The notes under the pieces: generated by a model
Told to the model about the DNA's origin: nothing
The model's database searches: none
The model's input: only the letters and a program-made list of their open reading frames with translations
DNA from: Pontibacillus litoralis JSM 072002
GTDB taxonomy: Bacteria; Bacillota; Bacilli; Bacillales; BH030062
Length of the DNA: 64,000 bases
Reading direction: 5' to 3'
Assembly: GCF_000775615.1 (NCBI RefSeq)
Contig: NZ_AVPG01000010.1
Coordinates: forward strand, 39,947 to 103,946
Translations under genes and position numbers: made by a program
Shown: positions 25,893-33,776 of the stretch, piece after piece
Position numbering within the stretch: position 1 is the first letter of the stretch
Layout of the letters: each line of letters begins with the position of its first letter

Positions 25893-26242
25893 TGTTTCCC
25901 ATCACCTCCCCATGAAAGTATTTCTTTTTCATCTAACATATTTTGTTCATATTCGCGCCATTTTTTCTTTAAATAACCATAACCTTTCGTACTTCGGTAT
26001 TGCTTATTGTCAAGTCGTTGCAGCGCAAATCTTTCTGTTTCATCCAGTTTACGTACTTCTGAACGCTTCACAACCCATATATCGACGACAGGCTCGCGCC
26101 GCATAAAATTTTCTTGAGCCATAACCATTGCAATTTCCTCATTTGGCGCAAGTAAACTAAATTGATGTTGAAACGGGGATTTATACGTACGTTTACTGAA
26201 TACTTCATACTCTTGGTAAAATGCTTTCTTAGCTTCCATCAT
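25889..26242 (-). CDS. paaB: Phenylacetyl-CoA epoxidase subunit PaaB
   Basis: PaaB is a small subunit that bridges PaaAC heterodimers. At 117 aa it has the family pattern YEVFSKRTYKSPFQHQFSLL and the NFMRREPVVDIWVV strand. It lies 10 bp after paaA and overlaps paaC. The C-terminal 25 residues are longer than in E. coli PaaB and rich in charged residues. Confidence 0.92.
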   Translation of the reverse strand: MMEAKKAFYQEYEVFSKRTYKSPFQHQFSLLAPNEEIAMVMAQENFMRREPVVDIWVVKRSEVRKLDETERFALQRLDNKQYRSTKGYGYLKKKWREYEQNMLDEKEILSWGGDGKQ

Positions 26243-26252
26243 GCTCCTCCCT

Positions 26253-27221
26253 TCACACCACTTTGTTCATTGGACTAAGCGCTTCACGAACCCATTCATT
26301 GTTATGGTAAGATAGTTGACGTAATCGAAGTCGTTCCTTTGATTTAGGACCATTATTCTTTATAATTTGTTTAAACTTATTCCAATCCGGTTGTTGATAC
26401 ACCCACATCTTGCTTTCCTCATCAAAATGCATTGTAGAATCAGGTAACTGAAGTCCTATCGATAAAGCTCTAGGGATGTACTTTGAAAAGAAATCTTGAC
26501 GCAGCTCCTCATTTGTTTTCGTACGTATATTGTATTTAATCGTTACATCCTGCTTAGAAGAACCTGTCGTTGATGCCTGAGCCGGGCCAAAGAACATCAG
26601 CAGCGATTCCCACCATCGATTGAATGCATCCTGCACCATCGCCCGCTGCTCTTGTGTCCCTTCTGTTAATGCCATAATAATTGCTTCACCATGTTGAGCA
26701 TGAAATACTTCTTCTGCACAAATACGTTGCAGCGCACGGGCATATGGTCCATAGGAAGCATGAAGCATATTCGTCTGCGTAATAATAGCCGCCCCATCAA
26801 CTAACCAACCAATCAATCCTGCATCACCCCACGTTGGTGCCGGCATGTGGAATACGTTATGAAATTTAAGATCCCCGGAAAACAAGTCTTGCATAATATC
26901 TTCTCTGTTCTTGCCATAGGGTTTCATCAAATCTTCCGCAACACGCAACAATAGCTGTCCGTGCCCCATCTCATCTTGAACCTTAGCCATAATGCCTAAT
27001 TTGCGTCTTAGCGTTGGTGCTTTGGGAACCCATTCCTTCTCAGGTAAAGCACCCATAATTTCACTAATACCATGCATAGAGATAAGTTTGATTAAAGCGA
27101 CGCGATACTCCTCTGGCATCCAATCATCTGCTTCAATCTTTTCACCTGCTGCAATACGTTCCATAAAACGGGCATGCTTTTCTTCTTCTGACAAACGATC
27201 AAATGATACCATGTTTGCCAT
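26253..27221 (-). CDS. paaA: Phenylacetyl-CoA epoxidase catalytic subunit PaaA
   Basis: PaaA is the di-iron oxygenase subunit that epoxidises the aromatic ring of phenylacetyl-CoA with O2. Di-iron ligand motifs are visible as the Glu/His pairs in QDEMGHGQLLLRV and CAEEVFHAQHGEAI, within a ferritin-like four-helix bundle of 322 aa. The ATG at 27221 has GGAGG seven bases upstream; the GTG one codon earlier is less likely. It is the first gene of the operon, and the promoter region carries a cre box. Confidence 0.94.
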   Translation of the reverse strand: MANMVSFDRLSEEEKHARFMERIAAGEKIEADDWMPEEYRVALIKLISMHGISEIMGALPEKEWVPKAPTLRRKLGIMAKVQDEMGHGQLLLRVAEDLMKPYGKNREDIMQDLFSGDLKFHNVFHMPAPTWGDAGLIGWLVDGAAIITQTNMLHASYGPYARALQRICAEEVFHAQHGEAIIMALTEGTQEQRAMVQDAFNRWWESLLMFFGPAQASTTGSSKQDVTIKYNIRTKTNEELRQDFFSKYIPRALSIGLQLPDSTMHFDEESKMWVYQQPDWNKFKQIIKNNGPKSKERLRLRQLSYHNNEWVREALSPMNKVV

Positions 27222-27245
27222 CACTCCCCCTCCTTCAAGGAAATT

Positions 27246-27259
27246 ATAAAGCGCTTACA
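27246..27259 (-). promoter_or_regulatory. cre-like (CcpA) box in the paa promoter
   Basis: On the minus strand TGTAAGCGCTTTAT matches 13 of 14 positions of cre (TGWAARCGYTWNCW). It lies about 25-40 bp before paaA, partly overlapping a perfect TATAAT; a TTGACC further upstream (17 bp from CAAAAT) is an alternative promoter. Either way CcpA binding here should repress the operon when preferred sugars are present. Confidence 0.75.
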
Positions 27260-27480
27260 CAAATTTTGTATAACGAATTTAAATCGGTCAACTGTATATC
27301 TGTTACATAATTTACTTTAACAATACATTCTAAAACAAATAATGTCAATATATTATTCAGAAAATTTAAAACTAATCAATAATTCGCTCTTTTCTTATTT
27401 GAACCCATCTTATAGCGTAATAAATTGACTATTAGCTTTGTTCAAGTTTCAATATTTTGAATGAATTCTCTTCTATAAAC

Positions 27481-27511
27481 AAAAAAACCTAGCCAAAGAG
27501 TGACTAAGTTT
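27481..27511 (-). terminator. Terminator of the duplicated secreted-protein gene
   Basis: AAACTTAGTCA (27501-27511, minus strand) pairs fully with TGGCTAGGTTT (27485-27495), including two G-U pairs, with a 5-nt loop and seven T residues at the end. Confidence 0.85.
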
Positions 27512-27536
27512 CATGTATATGCATATTTTGTTGTAT

Positions 27537-28466
27537 TTAAATCATTTGTTCATTATTGTTATACATATAATTCGATAAAATGTTTACCACGTTTATCTTA
27601 AACGATTCGGTAATAGGAATATCGTTTGGATCCTCATAATAATAAGCACCTATATCTTCTTTATAATAAAACCCGATTTCCTCCAATTCCGTGCGCACTT
27701 GTTTCGGCAACTCATATAAGCCTGTTAGCTCAGTGAAATAGGACGTTGGGTATATCTTTAGCCCTACATCATTAATTGTTGAATGCATGACAAATAAATC
27801 TTCTTCTGAACGTGTAATCCATATACCTTTAGAGGAAATAGCTATATCGATGTCTTGTATTTCTGCTATTTTTTCTAAATCAAGACCATAAATCGAAAGA
27901 ATAACCGCTTTTGCTTCTTCTGCATATTCGATTCCTTTATTGGCTGCGAAATACAAGTCAAACACTTCTGATTTTGATAAGGACATAATATATTGGCGTT
28001 TATCATTAGGAATATTCGTGTCTTGCAACATCTCTGTAACATTGCGCATAACACGTTCTGAATATGAAGTAGAGGCTTTGCTTTTTCCTTCTACTTCTTG
28101 TAAAAAAGAGTTACCATCAGAAACGAGCAGATAAGATGAGATTTGGTCTAAATCATACCCATATATATCATAAACGATTTGCTTCACTTCTTCAGCTAAT
28201 TCAGACATTCCTTTTCCTTCATAATACATTGCTAGTACTTCTGCTTTCGATTTATTCATGATTATGTCATCTTTGACGATAGATTGTGGATCTATTCCTA
28301 AACTCTTACGTACTGTTTGCATTATTTCTTCATCATATATATTCTGAATGGCTACTTCTTGCGATTCCGTGATCGCAGGATCTGCCAGTAAACTTTTGTC
28401 CATTATTACCATTAATAAGATACCTAATCCAATAATACAGCTAATCAACAGCAAAAAATGCTTCAT
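27537..28466 (-). CDS. Secreted protein of unknown function with an internal duplication
   Basis: I do not recognise this 309-aa protein. A hydrophobic N-terminus (about 3-21) is a signal peptide or membrane anchor without a lipobox Cys in the right place. Two imperfect repeats follow, about 49-110 and 140-200. Each has the pattern (I/S)KSEVxxxYxxxKGxxxAEExKxxVxxIYGxDLxxI. The C-terminal 90 residues are acidic and Tyr-rich (ITRSEEDLFVMHST, FYYKEDIGAYYYEDP). The repeats look like helical hairpins. It is monocistronic with its own terminator. Confidence 0.75.
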   Translation of the reverse strand: MKHFLLLISCIIGLGILLMVIMDKSLLADPAITESQEVAIQNIYDEEIMQTVRKSLGIDPQSIVKDDIIMNKSKAEVLAMYYEGKGMSELAEEVKQIVYDIYGYDLDQISSYLLVSDGNSFLQEVEGKSKASTSYSERVMRNVTEMLQDTNIPNDKRQYIMSLSKSEVFDLYFAANKGIEYAEEAKAVILSIYGLDLEKIAEIQDIDIAISSKGIWITRSEEDLFVMHSTINDVGLKIYPTSYFTELTGLYELPKQVRTELEEIGFYYKEDIGAYYYEDPNDIPITESFKINVVNILSNYMYNNNEQMI

Positions 28467-28631
28467 ATCATCGCGACACCTACCTCTAACAAAAATACTT
28501 CATATATTTGTAACTCATTTGTTACATAATTGTAATATAAGTCATAACTAAAATACTACTTTTTTAATAAAATTACAACCTATTTACTTCACTCTAATGG
28601 TACACAATTTTTACCACATATGTTTTCTACC

Positions 28632-28680
28632 CATAATAAAAGCAACGAATGCATCCAAATCATTCATTGCTTTTATTATG
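28632..28680. terminator. Bidirectional terminator after the patatin gene
   Basis: Two 20-nt arms (28632-28651 and 28661-28680) match at 19 of 20 positions, with a 9-nt loop and T-rich 3' flanks on both strands (GCTTTTATTATG). Confidence 0.85.
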
Positions 28681-28734
28681 GATATGAAATATGTGCAAGC
28701 ACCTTTCTACAAGTACTTACTAGGATTTTTCTTT

Positions 28735-29616
28735 TTATGCTTGAGCAAGTTGTGGTTCTAATTGAAGAAACTTCATTAATTCATCTTTCCGTTCTGCCAC
28801 TTCAAGGTAGCCTTGTTCATAAAGGCTATGAAGCTTCTGTGAGTTCCTTTCCACCCTACTTACAGTTAATGGATGTTTAGGACGAATAATGAAAGCTTCA
28901 TTATTCCTCTCCATTTGTTCAATTAATTTCGTACTTTCATTGTATTTCTCGTGACGTACTTCTAATGCTTTCGTTAACATTGGGTAATCTTTAAATTTTT
29001 TTCGGAAGAACCACGAAAATTTGATTTTCTGTTTTACGTACCCTTCATTTCTAGTAAGAACGAGAACATGTTTCTTATTCCCAGCATTTAAAGAAGGTTG
29101 AATGGGAATAGGATCACCTATGCCTCCATCTAGCAACTCTCTCTCCTTGTATTGGATAATCGGTGCTATGATTGGTAAGGAACTAGACGCCCGAATTATC
29201 TTTAATAACGATTCACCATTATGAAACGTATCGAAATAAATAGGCTCTCCGGTTCGAACATCGGTTGTACCTACAACAAATTTTTGCCCGGCATGCACAC
29301 TTTGAAAGAAGCCATCATAATCAAATGGGGCTAATCGGTTTGGCAACGTATCAAATAAGAAGTCCATACCGAACAACCCCTTCTTATGTAGCATATTTCG
29401 AAAAGAAATGTAATCAGGATGTTTGCTAAACTCTACAAGTATTTCGTAATTTCTACCTTTTTGTTTAGAAATATAAGAACTTCCATTACATGCACCTGCT
29501 GAAGCACCAACAACATAAGGAAAATGAATATTATGATCCATTAAAAAGTCTAATACACCTGCAGTATAGGCGCCTCGCATACCCCCACCTTCTAATATTA
29601 AAGCAGATTTATCCAT
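28735..29616 (-). CDS. Patatin-like phospholipase
   Basis: A 293-aa serine lipid hydrolase of the patatin family, close to the YjjU type. It has the oxyanion-hole motif GGGMRGAY (10-17), the nucleophile elbow GASAG (Ser39) and the catalytic Asp163 in LLDGGIGDP. There is no signal peptide, so it acts in the cytoplasm or at the inner membrane face. The start has GGAGG upstream and the gene is monocistronic. The lipid substrate is unknown. Confidence 0.9.
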   Translation of the reverse strand: MDKSALILEGGGMRGAYTAGVLDFLMDHNIHFPYVVGASAGACNGSSYISKQKGRNYEILVEFSKHPDYISFRNMLHKKGLFGMDFLFDTLPNRLAPFDYDGFFQSVHAGQKFVVGTTDVRTGEPIYFDTFHNGESLLKIIRASSSLPIIAPIIQYKERELLDGGIGDPIPIQPSLNAGNKKHVLVLTRNEGYVKQKIKFSWFFRKKFKDYPMLTKALEVRHEKYNESTKLIEQMERNNEAFIIRPKHPLTVSRVERNSQKLHSLYEQGYLEVAERKDELMKFLQLEPQLAQA

Positions 29617-29764
29617 GAGCTACCTCCTTCACAGCTACAGTATAGCAACATTTTCAAATAAATAACCAAAAGTTGCTCAACATCCTACTCTTTTCTCATC
29701 TTAGTGAACGATATATACTAAGAACATACATATTATTATAATTAAAATTGAAATGAATCATACA

Positions 29765-29905
29765 TCATTTTTTAGTCGGAGCTAAACTTGCCATTATTCG
29801 TTGATCCATTTTCTTTTCGACATTATTCATTGCTTCTTGATCATTTTTAATTGCTTGACGATTCTGATTTACTAATTTATTAAACGATTTAATTTTGGGT
29901 CTCAT
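29765..29905 (-). CDS. FbpB-family small basic protein
   Basis: A 46-aa basic protein. The sequence RPKIKSFNKLVNQN...EAMNNVEKKMDQR follows the pattern of the Fur-regulated basic proteins (FbpB family) of Bacillus: Arg/Lys-rich start, SF-x2-LV-x2-N, and a central helix ending in a D/E-Q-R. AGGAG lies eight bases before the ATG. In B. subtilis, FbpB works with the small RNA FsrA to spare iron. I see no clear Fur box upstream here. Confidence 0.75.
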   Translation of the reverse strand: MRPKIKSFNKLVNQNRQAIKNDQEAMNNVEKKMDQRIMASLAPTKK

Positions 29906-30007
29906 GCCAGACGCTCCTCATGCTTTAAATTCAACATTATTTTAGCAAATCAACTATATAAAAGTGATGAATTTTTCATTAATATTTTGTTAATTTTGGA
30001 GGTTATT

Positions 30008-31165
30008 ATGAAACATTTAATTAATGCACATGTGAAAGACATCGAAATATCCGGTATCCGAAAATTTTTTAACATGGTGGCTGATAAAGAAGATGTCGTA
30101 TCTTTAACGATTGGACAACCTGATTTCCCTACACCTGAACACGTAAAAGAAGCAGGAAAAAAAGCGATTGATCAAAATAAAACTACGTACACGCATAACG
30201 CAGGCTTACTATCCTTACGTGAGGCTATTGCTAACTTTGTGCAGGACGAATACAATGTAAGCTATCAGCCTGAAGATGAAATTATTGTAACGGTTGGCGC
30301 ATCTGAAGCTATTGACATTACGTTTCGTACGATTCTATCTCCAGGAGATGAAGTGTTGTTGCCAGCACCTGTTTATCCTGGTTATGAGCCGTTAATTCGT
30401 CTTGCTGGTGCAAAACCTGTTCATGTGAATACAGCGAATAATGGATTTAAGTGGAGTGTTGACTTATTAAAGAAGCATATTACACCAAAAACTAAATGTA
30501 TCGTCTTCCCTTATCCATCGAATCCTACAGGGGCTACGTTATCAAAGGTAGAGGTCGAGCAGTTAGTAACGTTTCTAAAAGATCAAGACATATTCTTATT
30601 GTGTGATGAAATATATAGTCAACTTACATACGGAGAGGCTCATACATCCATCGCATCTTACCCAGAAATGAAAGAGAAAACCATCGTCATAAACGGTGTC
30701 TCGAAGTCTCATTCCATGACGGGTTGGCGAATTGGTTATTTACTTGCTCCATCATGGCTAGCTCAACAAATACTTAAAGTTCATCAATATAACGTATCTT
30801 GCCCAACTTCTATTAGCCAACATGCGGCCTTAGCTGCTATTCAAAACGGCAAACAAGATACTGAAATAATGAGACAACAATATGAGGAGCGTATGCAATA
30901 TGTGTATGACCGACTGTTGAACATGGGTATACAAGTTGAAAAGCCAGGGGGAGCGTTTTATTTATTCCCTTCGTTCCCAACCGGGAATCATACTTCTTTT
31001 GATGTAGCTTTAGATTTAGTGGATAAAGTAGGTTTAGCCGTTGTACCTGGTGATGCATTTTCTAAGTATGGACAAGGTTATTTGCGCATCTCTTACGCGT
31101 ATAACTTAGCGACACTGAAGGAAGGCATGAATCGATTAGAGTCATATGTAAATCAAAGCAAGTGA
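30008..31165 (+). CDS. patA: Pyridoxal-phosphate aminotransferase PatA
   Basis: A fold-type I aminotransferase (385 aa), closest in layout to PatA, the N-acetyl-LL-diaminopimelate aminotransferase of lysine biosynthesis in Bacillus. It has the SLTIGQPDFPTP N-terminus, YPSNPTGA, and the PLP lysine in VSKSHSMTGWRIGY. The longer ORF start at 29987 is rejected because GGAGG at 29998-30002 lies inside it. Since a lysine-degradation cluster is in this window, it might also transaminate aminoadipate, but it is 15 kb away and probably biosynthetic. Confidence 0.88.
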   Translation: MKHLINAHVKDIEISGIRKFFNMVADKEDVVSLTIGQPDFPTPEHVKEAGKKAIDQNKTTYTHNAGLLSLREAIANFVQDEYNVSYQPEDEIIVTVGASEAIDITFRTILSPGDEVLLPAPVYPGYEPLIRLAGAKPVHVNTANNGFKWSVDLLKKHITPKTKCIVFPYPSNPTGATLSKVEVEQLVTFLKDQDIFLLCDEIYSQLTYGEAHTSIASYPEMKEKTIVINGVSKSHSMTGWRIGYLLAPSWLAQQILKVHQYNVSCPTSISQHAALAAIQNGKQDTEIMRQQYEERMQYVYDRLLNMGIQVEKPGGAFYLFPSFPTGNHTSFDVALDLVDKVGLAVVPGDAFSKYGQGYLRISYAYNLATLKEGMNRLESYVNQSK

Positions 31166-31236
31166 ATACATCGTTCAAACAACAAGGCATAAAACGATCT
31201 CCCTCCACACACACTATAGCTGAGGTGATAGTGTAT

Positions 31237-31353
31237 ATGAGTACCCAAAAAAGACGACAAGAACGCATAGAAAGACAGCGAAAGGAACAACAAAATCCAC
31301 ACGGGAAAGTAAAAAGCTTAGAACAATTAACAGAAGAACATAATAAAAAGTAA
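31237..31353 (+). CDS. Small charged protein, 38 aa
   Basis: A Lys/Arg/Glu/Gln-rich 38-aa peptide ending HGKVKSLEQLTEEHNKK. GAGGTGAT precedes the ATG by about eight bases, and the stop lies in the stem of a strong terminator, so it is transcribed as a unit with or after patA. From memory it resembles the short Bacillus family DUF6254; that is unverified. Confidence 0.65.
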   Translation: MSTQKRRQERIERQRKEQQNPHGKVKSLEQLTEEHNKK

Positions 31354-31373
31354 GCGTATACCGCTTACTTTTT
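31345..31373. terminator. Terminator after patA and the 38-aa gene
   Basis: A perfect 12-bp stem AAAAAGTAAGCG / CGCTTACTTTTT with a 5-nt loop; T-rich on both strands, so it also serves the converging Spo0E-like gene. Confidence 0.85.
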
Positions 31374-31377
31374 ATGT

Positions 31378-31578
31378 TCATTTATTCGTGTTACATTTTA
31401 ACATTGTTTGGTTTTGATATAAGTCATACAAATTTAGTAAACGATCTAATTCTCGGCTAGTCGCTAACGAGTCTTCACTAGTAAACCCTTCAACAGTAGC
31501 TATTTTTATCATTTGATAACGCAATGACTCAATACGTTCAGCCAGTTGCTGTGTTGTTTTTATATAGTAGTTTGCCAC
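31378..31578 (-). CDS. Spo0E-family aspartyl-phosphate phosphatase
   Basis: A 66-aa two-helix protein with the Spo0E signature SRELDRLLN. Spo0E-like proteins dephosphorylate Spo0A~P and delay sporulation. The ORF extends to 31620, but a GTG at 31578 has GAGAGGAGG seven bases upstream, giving the family's usual size with helix 1 KTTQQLAERIESLRYQMI. Confidence 0.85.
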   Translation of the reverse strand: MANYYIKTTQQLAERIESLRYQMIKIATVEGFTSEDSLATSRELDRLLNLYDLYQNQTMLKCNTNK

Positions 31579-31655
31579 AGCACGGCCTCCTCTCAACAAC
31601 CTTGGATATTTATGTAACATTTTATCATATTTTATTCACTAGGAAAACAATCACC

Positions 31656-31838
31656 TTAATTTAATGTGTACGTTTTTAAAAATTGGTTAATTAGCACATC
31701 TAATTCTTGACTAACGGAAATGGTTTCCTCACTTAGTAACCCATACATCTTTGCTACATGTTCCATCTTCTCTCTTTTTTCTTGTATTTCTGTCTGTAGT
31801 CCCCTCGTTTCACTCTTCTGTGCTCCCCATATTTCCAA
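31656..31838 (-). CDS. Second Spo0E-like small protein
   Basis: A 60-63-aa protein with a Spo0E-like signature (SQELDVLINQF) after a coiled helix (EIQEKREKMEHVAKMYGLL). Its start is either TTG 31847, too close to AAGGAAAGG, or TTG 31838, which has good spacing. It has the same layout as the neighbouring Spo0E-like gene, so the pair may be tandem paralogues. Confidence 0.7.
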   Translation of the reverse strand: MEIWGAQKSETRGLQTEIQEKREKMEHVAKMYGLLSEETISVSQELDVLINQFLKTYTLN

Positions 31839-32099
31839 AACAAACAATTCCTTTCCTTGTAAAATATTGTATCAACTCGCAACGAATTTAATTATGCCAT
31901 TGTATTATCTTGTTGTAAAGCAATTCGCAATATTAGACATTTATTATCAAAATTATACATTTACCTCTTCACACTAACTATTATTTCGTCTTTCTCAAAA
32001 AAACAATTGCCAATTTTCCTACATTCTATTACCATATTATGTACAAACCCTGTTTAAATAAAAAACGTTTCACAATGGAGACAGAAAGGGAGAAACAGT

Positions 32100-32621
32100 T
32101 TGAATAAGACGATGCGTAAAGAACTATGGGAATGGATGAAGGCAATTGTAGCAGCTTGTTTAATTGCTTTTTTAATCCATCATTTCATTTTTGCTACTTC
32201 AATAGTAGAAGGAACTAGTATGGAGCCAACATTAGAAGATGGCGAAAGAGTCATTTATAATAAATTTGTTTACCAATGGGGTGATCCTGAACGAGGAGAT
32301 ATCGTCATCATACAGCACCCGAACAAAAATTACGTAAAACGAGTCATTGGTGAGCCGGGTGATTCGATACAAGTGAAGGGGCATGAACTTTACATTAACG
32401 ACAGAGTTCAATCAGAGGATTATTTAAGTAATGAAGCGATGTTAGGAACAGAGGATTTTACCGTTATTTCTGTACCAGCAAACCACTATTTTGTCATGGG
32501 GGATAATAGAGGCATTTCTAAAGATAGCCGAAACGGACTCGGTTTTATAAATAGGGAAGACATTGTTGGAAAATCAGCCGTTATTATTTATCCGTTCGAC
32601 GAATTTTCTTTCACTCACTAA
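32100..32621 (+). CDS. lepB: Type I signal peptidase
   Basis: Cleaves signal peptides of exported proteins at the outer face of the membrane. It has one N-terminal membrane anchor (about 14-33), nucleophile Ser40 in EGTSMEPTL, general-base Lys80 in YVKRVIG, and the later boxes GDNRGISKDSR. At 173 aa it is a typical Gram-positive SipS-type enzyme. The start is a TTG seven bases after AAAGGGAG. A strong terminator follows immediately. Confidence 0.93.
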   Translation: MNKTMRKELWEWMKAIVAACLIAFLIHHFIFATSIVEGTSMEPTLEDGERVIYNKFVYQWGDPERGDIVIIQHPNKNYVKRVIGEPGDSIQVKGHELYINDRVQSEDYLSNEAMLGTEDFTVISVPANHYFVMGDNRGISKDSRNGLGFINREDIVGKSAVIIYPFDEFSFTH

Positions 32622-32622
32622 T

Positions 32623-32662
32623 AAATGAAGACTCCACCTACAAAAAGGAGGAGTCTTCATTT
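32623..32662. terminator. Terminator of lepB
   Basis: AAATGAAGACTCC-A-CCT (32623-32639) pairs with AGG-A-GGAGTCTTCATTT (32646-32662) with one mismatch; T-rich ends on both strands. Confidence 0.85.
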
Positions 32663-32674
32663 ATTGTTTCTAGA

Positions 32675-32815
32675 TTACCTATTCATCTCATCTGCAAGAG
32701 TATGAATACTAGCAATAACCATGTCTAGTTTTCCTTCAATGCGATGCAATAAATAAAACGTCACCATTACTGGAAATCCAATCTCCGGTATCCATTGAAT
32801 CCATATCTCTTCCAT
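32675..32815 (-). CDS. yvrJ: YvrJ-family small membrane protein
   Basis: A 46-aa protein with one hydrophobic segment (IGFPVMVTFYLLHRIEGKLD) and an amphipathic tail, the pattern of the YvrJ family. GGAGGAG precedes the ATG. It lies downstream of DUF2922 and DUF1659 genes, an association seen in many Bacilli. Function unknown. Confidence 0.8.
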   Translation of the reverse strand: MEEIWIQWIPEIGFPVMVTFYLLHRIEGKLDMVIASIHTLADEMNR

Positions 32816-32881
32816 TTGACGCTCCTCCTCATAGAAAGAAGGAAAAGGAAGAAGCTTTATTGCTCCCCTTCTCCTTTTTCT

Positions 32882-33097
32882 TTATAATTCTATTTCCGTT
32901 ACATTTCTCTCTACAATACGTGCTTGCTTCTTTGCAATTAAGTTTCCACCAGAAGAAAAGAAGCAATCTTGCTTAAGCACCTCATCCATTACTTGTTTTA
33001 CTGCAACAGCGTCGACAGGTTCGATTGGATCATCGAGGCTAAGGGTTACAGTACCATTTTCTTCATTATAAAACTTTAACTCTAACTTTTTGGACAT
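32882..33097 (-). CDS. DUF2922 family protein
   Basis: A 71-aa protein with the DUF2922 pattern: LELKFYNEENGTVTLSLDDP, EPVDAVAVKQVMDEVL, and the ending ARIVERNVTEIEL. It is probably a small beta-rich fold. GGAGG precedes the ATG. It follows the DUF1659 gene by 27 bp in the same operon. Function unknown. Confidence 0.85.
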   Translation of the reverse strand: MSKKLELKFYNEENGTVTLSLDDPIEPVDAVAVKQVMDEVLKQDCFFSSGGNLIAKKQARIVERNVTEIEL

Positions 33098-33124
33098 GCT
33101 TCTACCTCCTTTTCATAACAACTG

Positions 33125-33346
33125 TTATTCTGCAATAATGACACGTGCATTGTTACGCTCAATCTCCATAATAGAATGTTGCTGTAAACTTCCTAATGCA
33201 TTTGCTACTGTAAATAATTGATCCGCCGTTGCATCTGTTTTAACATTGTTGAAATTCTTATTCTTAAACACGGGATTGCCTTTAGAATCTATCCCATTCT
33301 CTAAAACAAGCTGCAGCTGAGAATGTTTAATGGATGAAGTTGCCAT
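33125..33346 (-). CDS. DUF1659 family protein
   Basis: A 73-aa protein of the DUF1659 family (LQLVLENGIDSKGNPVFK, KNFNNVKTDATADQLFTVAN). The paired DUF1659/DUF2922 layout suggests two related small proteins that may form a complex. AGGAGG precedes the ATG. Function unknown. Confidence 0.85.
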   Translation of the reverse strand: MATSSIKHSQLQLVLENGIDSKGNPVFKNKNFNNVKTDATADQLFTVANALGSLQQHSIMEIERNNARVIIAE

Positions 33347-33410
33347 CGCCTGTCACCTCCTTTCACCTATATAATCGTTCATAGATGCAAGGTAGGTGCT
33401 TAAAAAGGAC

Positions 33411-33442
33411 AAAAAAAGCCGGATCCTCAATTAGATCCAGCT
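33411..33442 (-). terminator. Terminator after the 26-aa gene
   Basis: AGCTGGATC / GATCCGGCT (33417-33442), nine pairs with one G-U, followed by seven T residues on the minus strand. Confidence 0.85.
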
Positions 33443-33451
33443 TCAGAGCTT

Positions 33452-33532
33452 TTAACCACGGTCAAAAATGCTATATCCAATATTTAATAGTAAAATGACG
33501 CCACAAACTAATCCTAGAATAATTTCAGCCAT
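33452..33532 (-). CDS. 26-aa single-helix membrane peptide
   Basis: An ATG with GGTGGAG upstream opens a 26-aa peptide, MAEIILGLVCGVILLLNIGY and a short polar SIFDRG end: one transmembrane helix. A dedicated terminator lies 10 bp after its stop. These signals on both sides make it a likely real gene. It may start the operon that continues into DUF1659, or be a separate unit. Confidence 0.6.
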   Translation of the reverse strand: MAEIILGLVCGVILLLNIGYSIFDRG

Positions 33533-33776
33533 AAGCTCCACCCCCTATAATGAATTCGTATGTATGGACTAACATTATATTATCACATTTATTCCCCAAA
33601 TAGTAACATCATGTATACCATAAATATTCCTTGATGTAGAGAAAAAGTAGAGCAAACTAAAAAAGCCCCTTCCATTACCATACAGTAACTATTTATTATG
33701 TTAAACTACTATTAACATGTTTAGTGCATAATGTTAATAAATTCACTAACAAGCAACATAGAAAGAAGGCGATACG

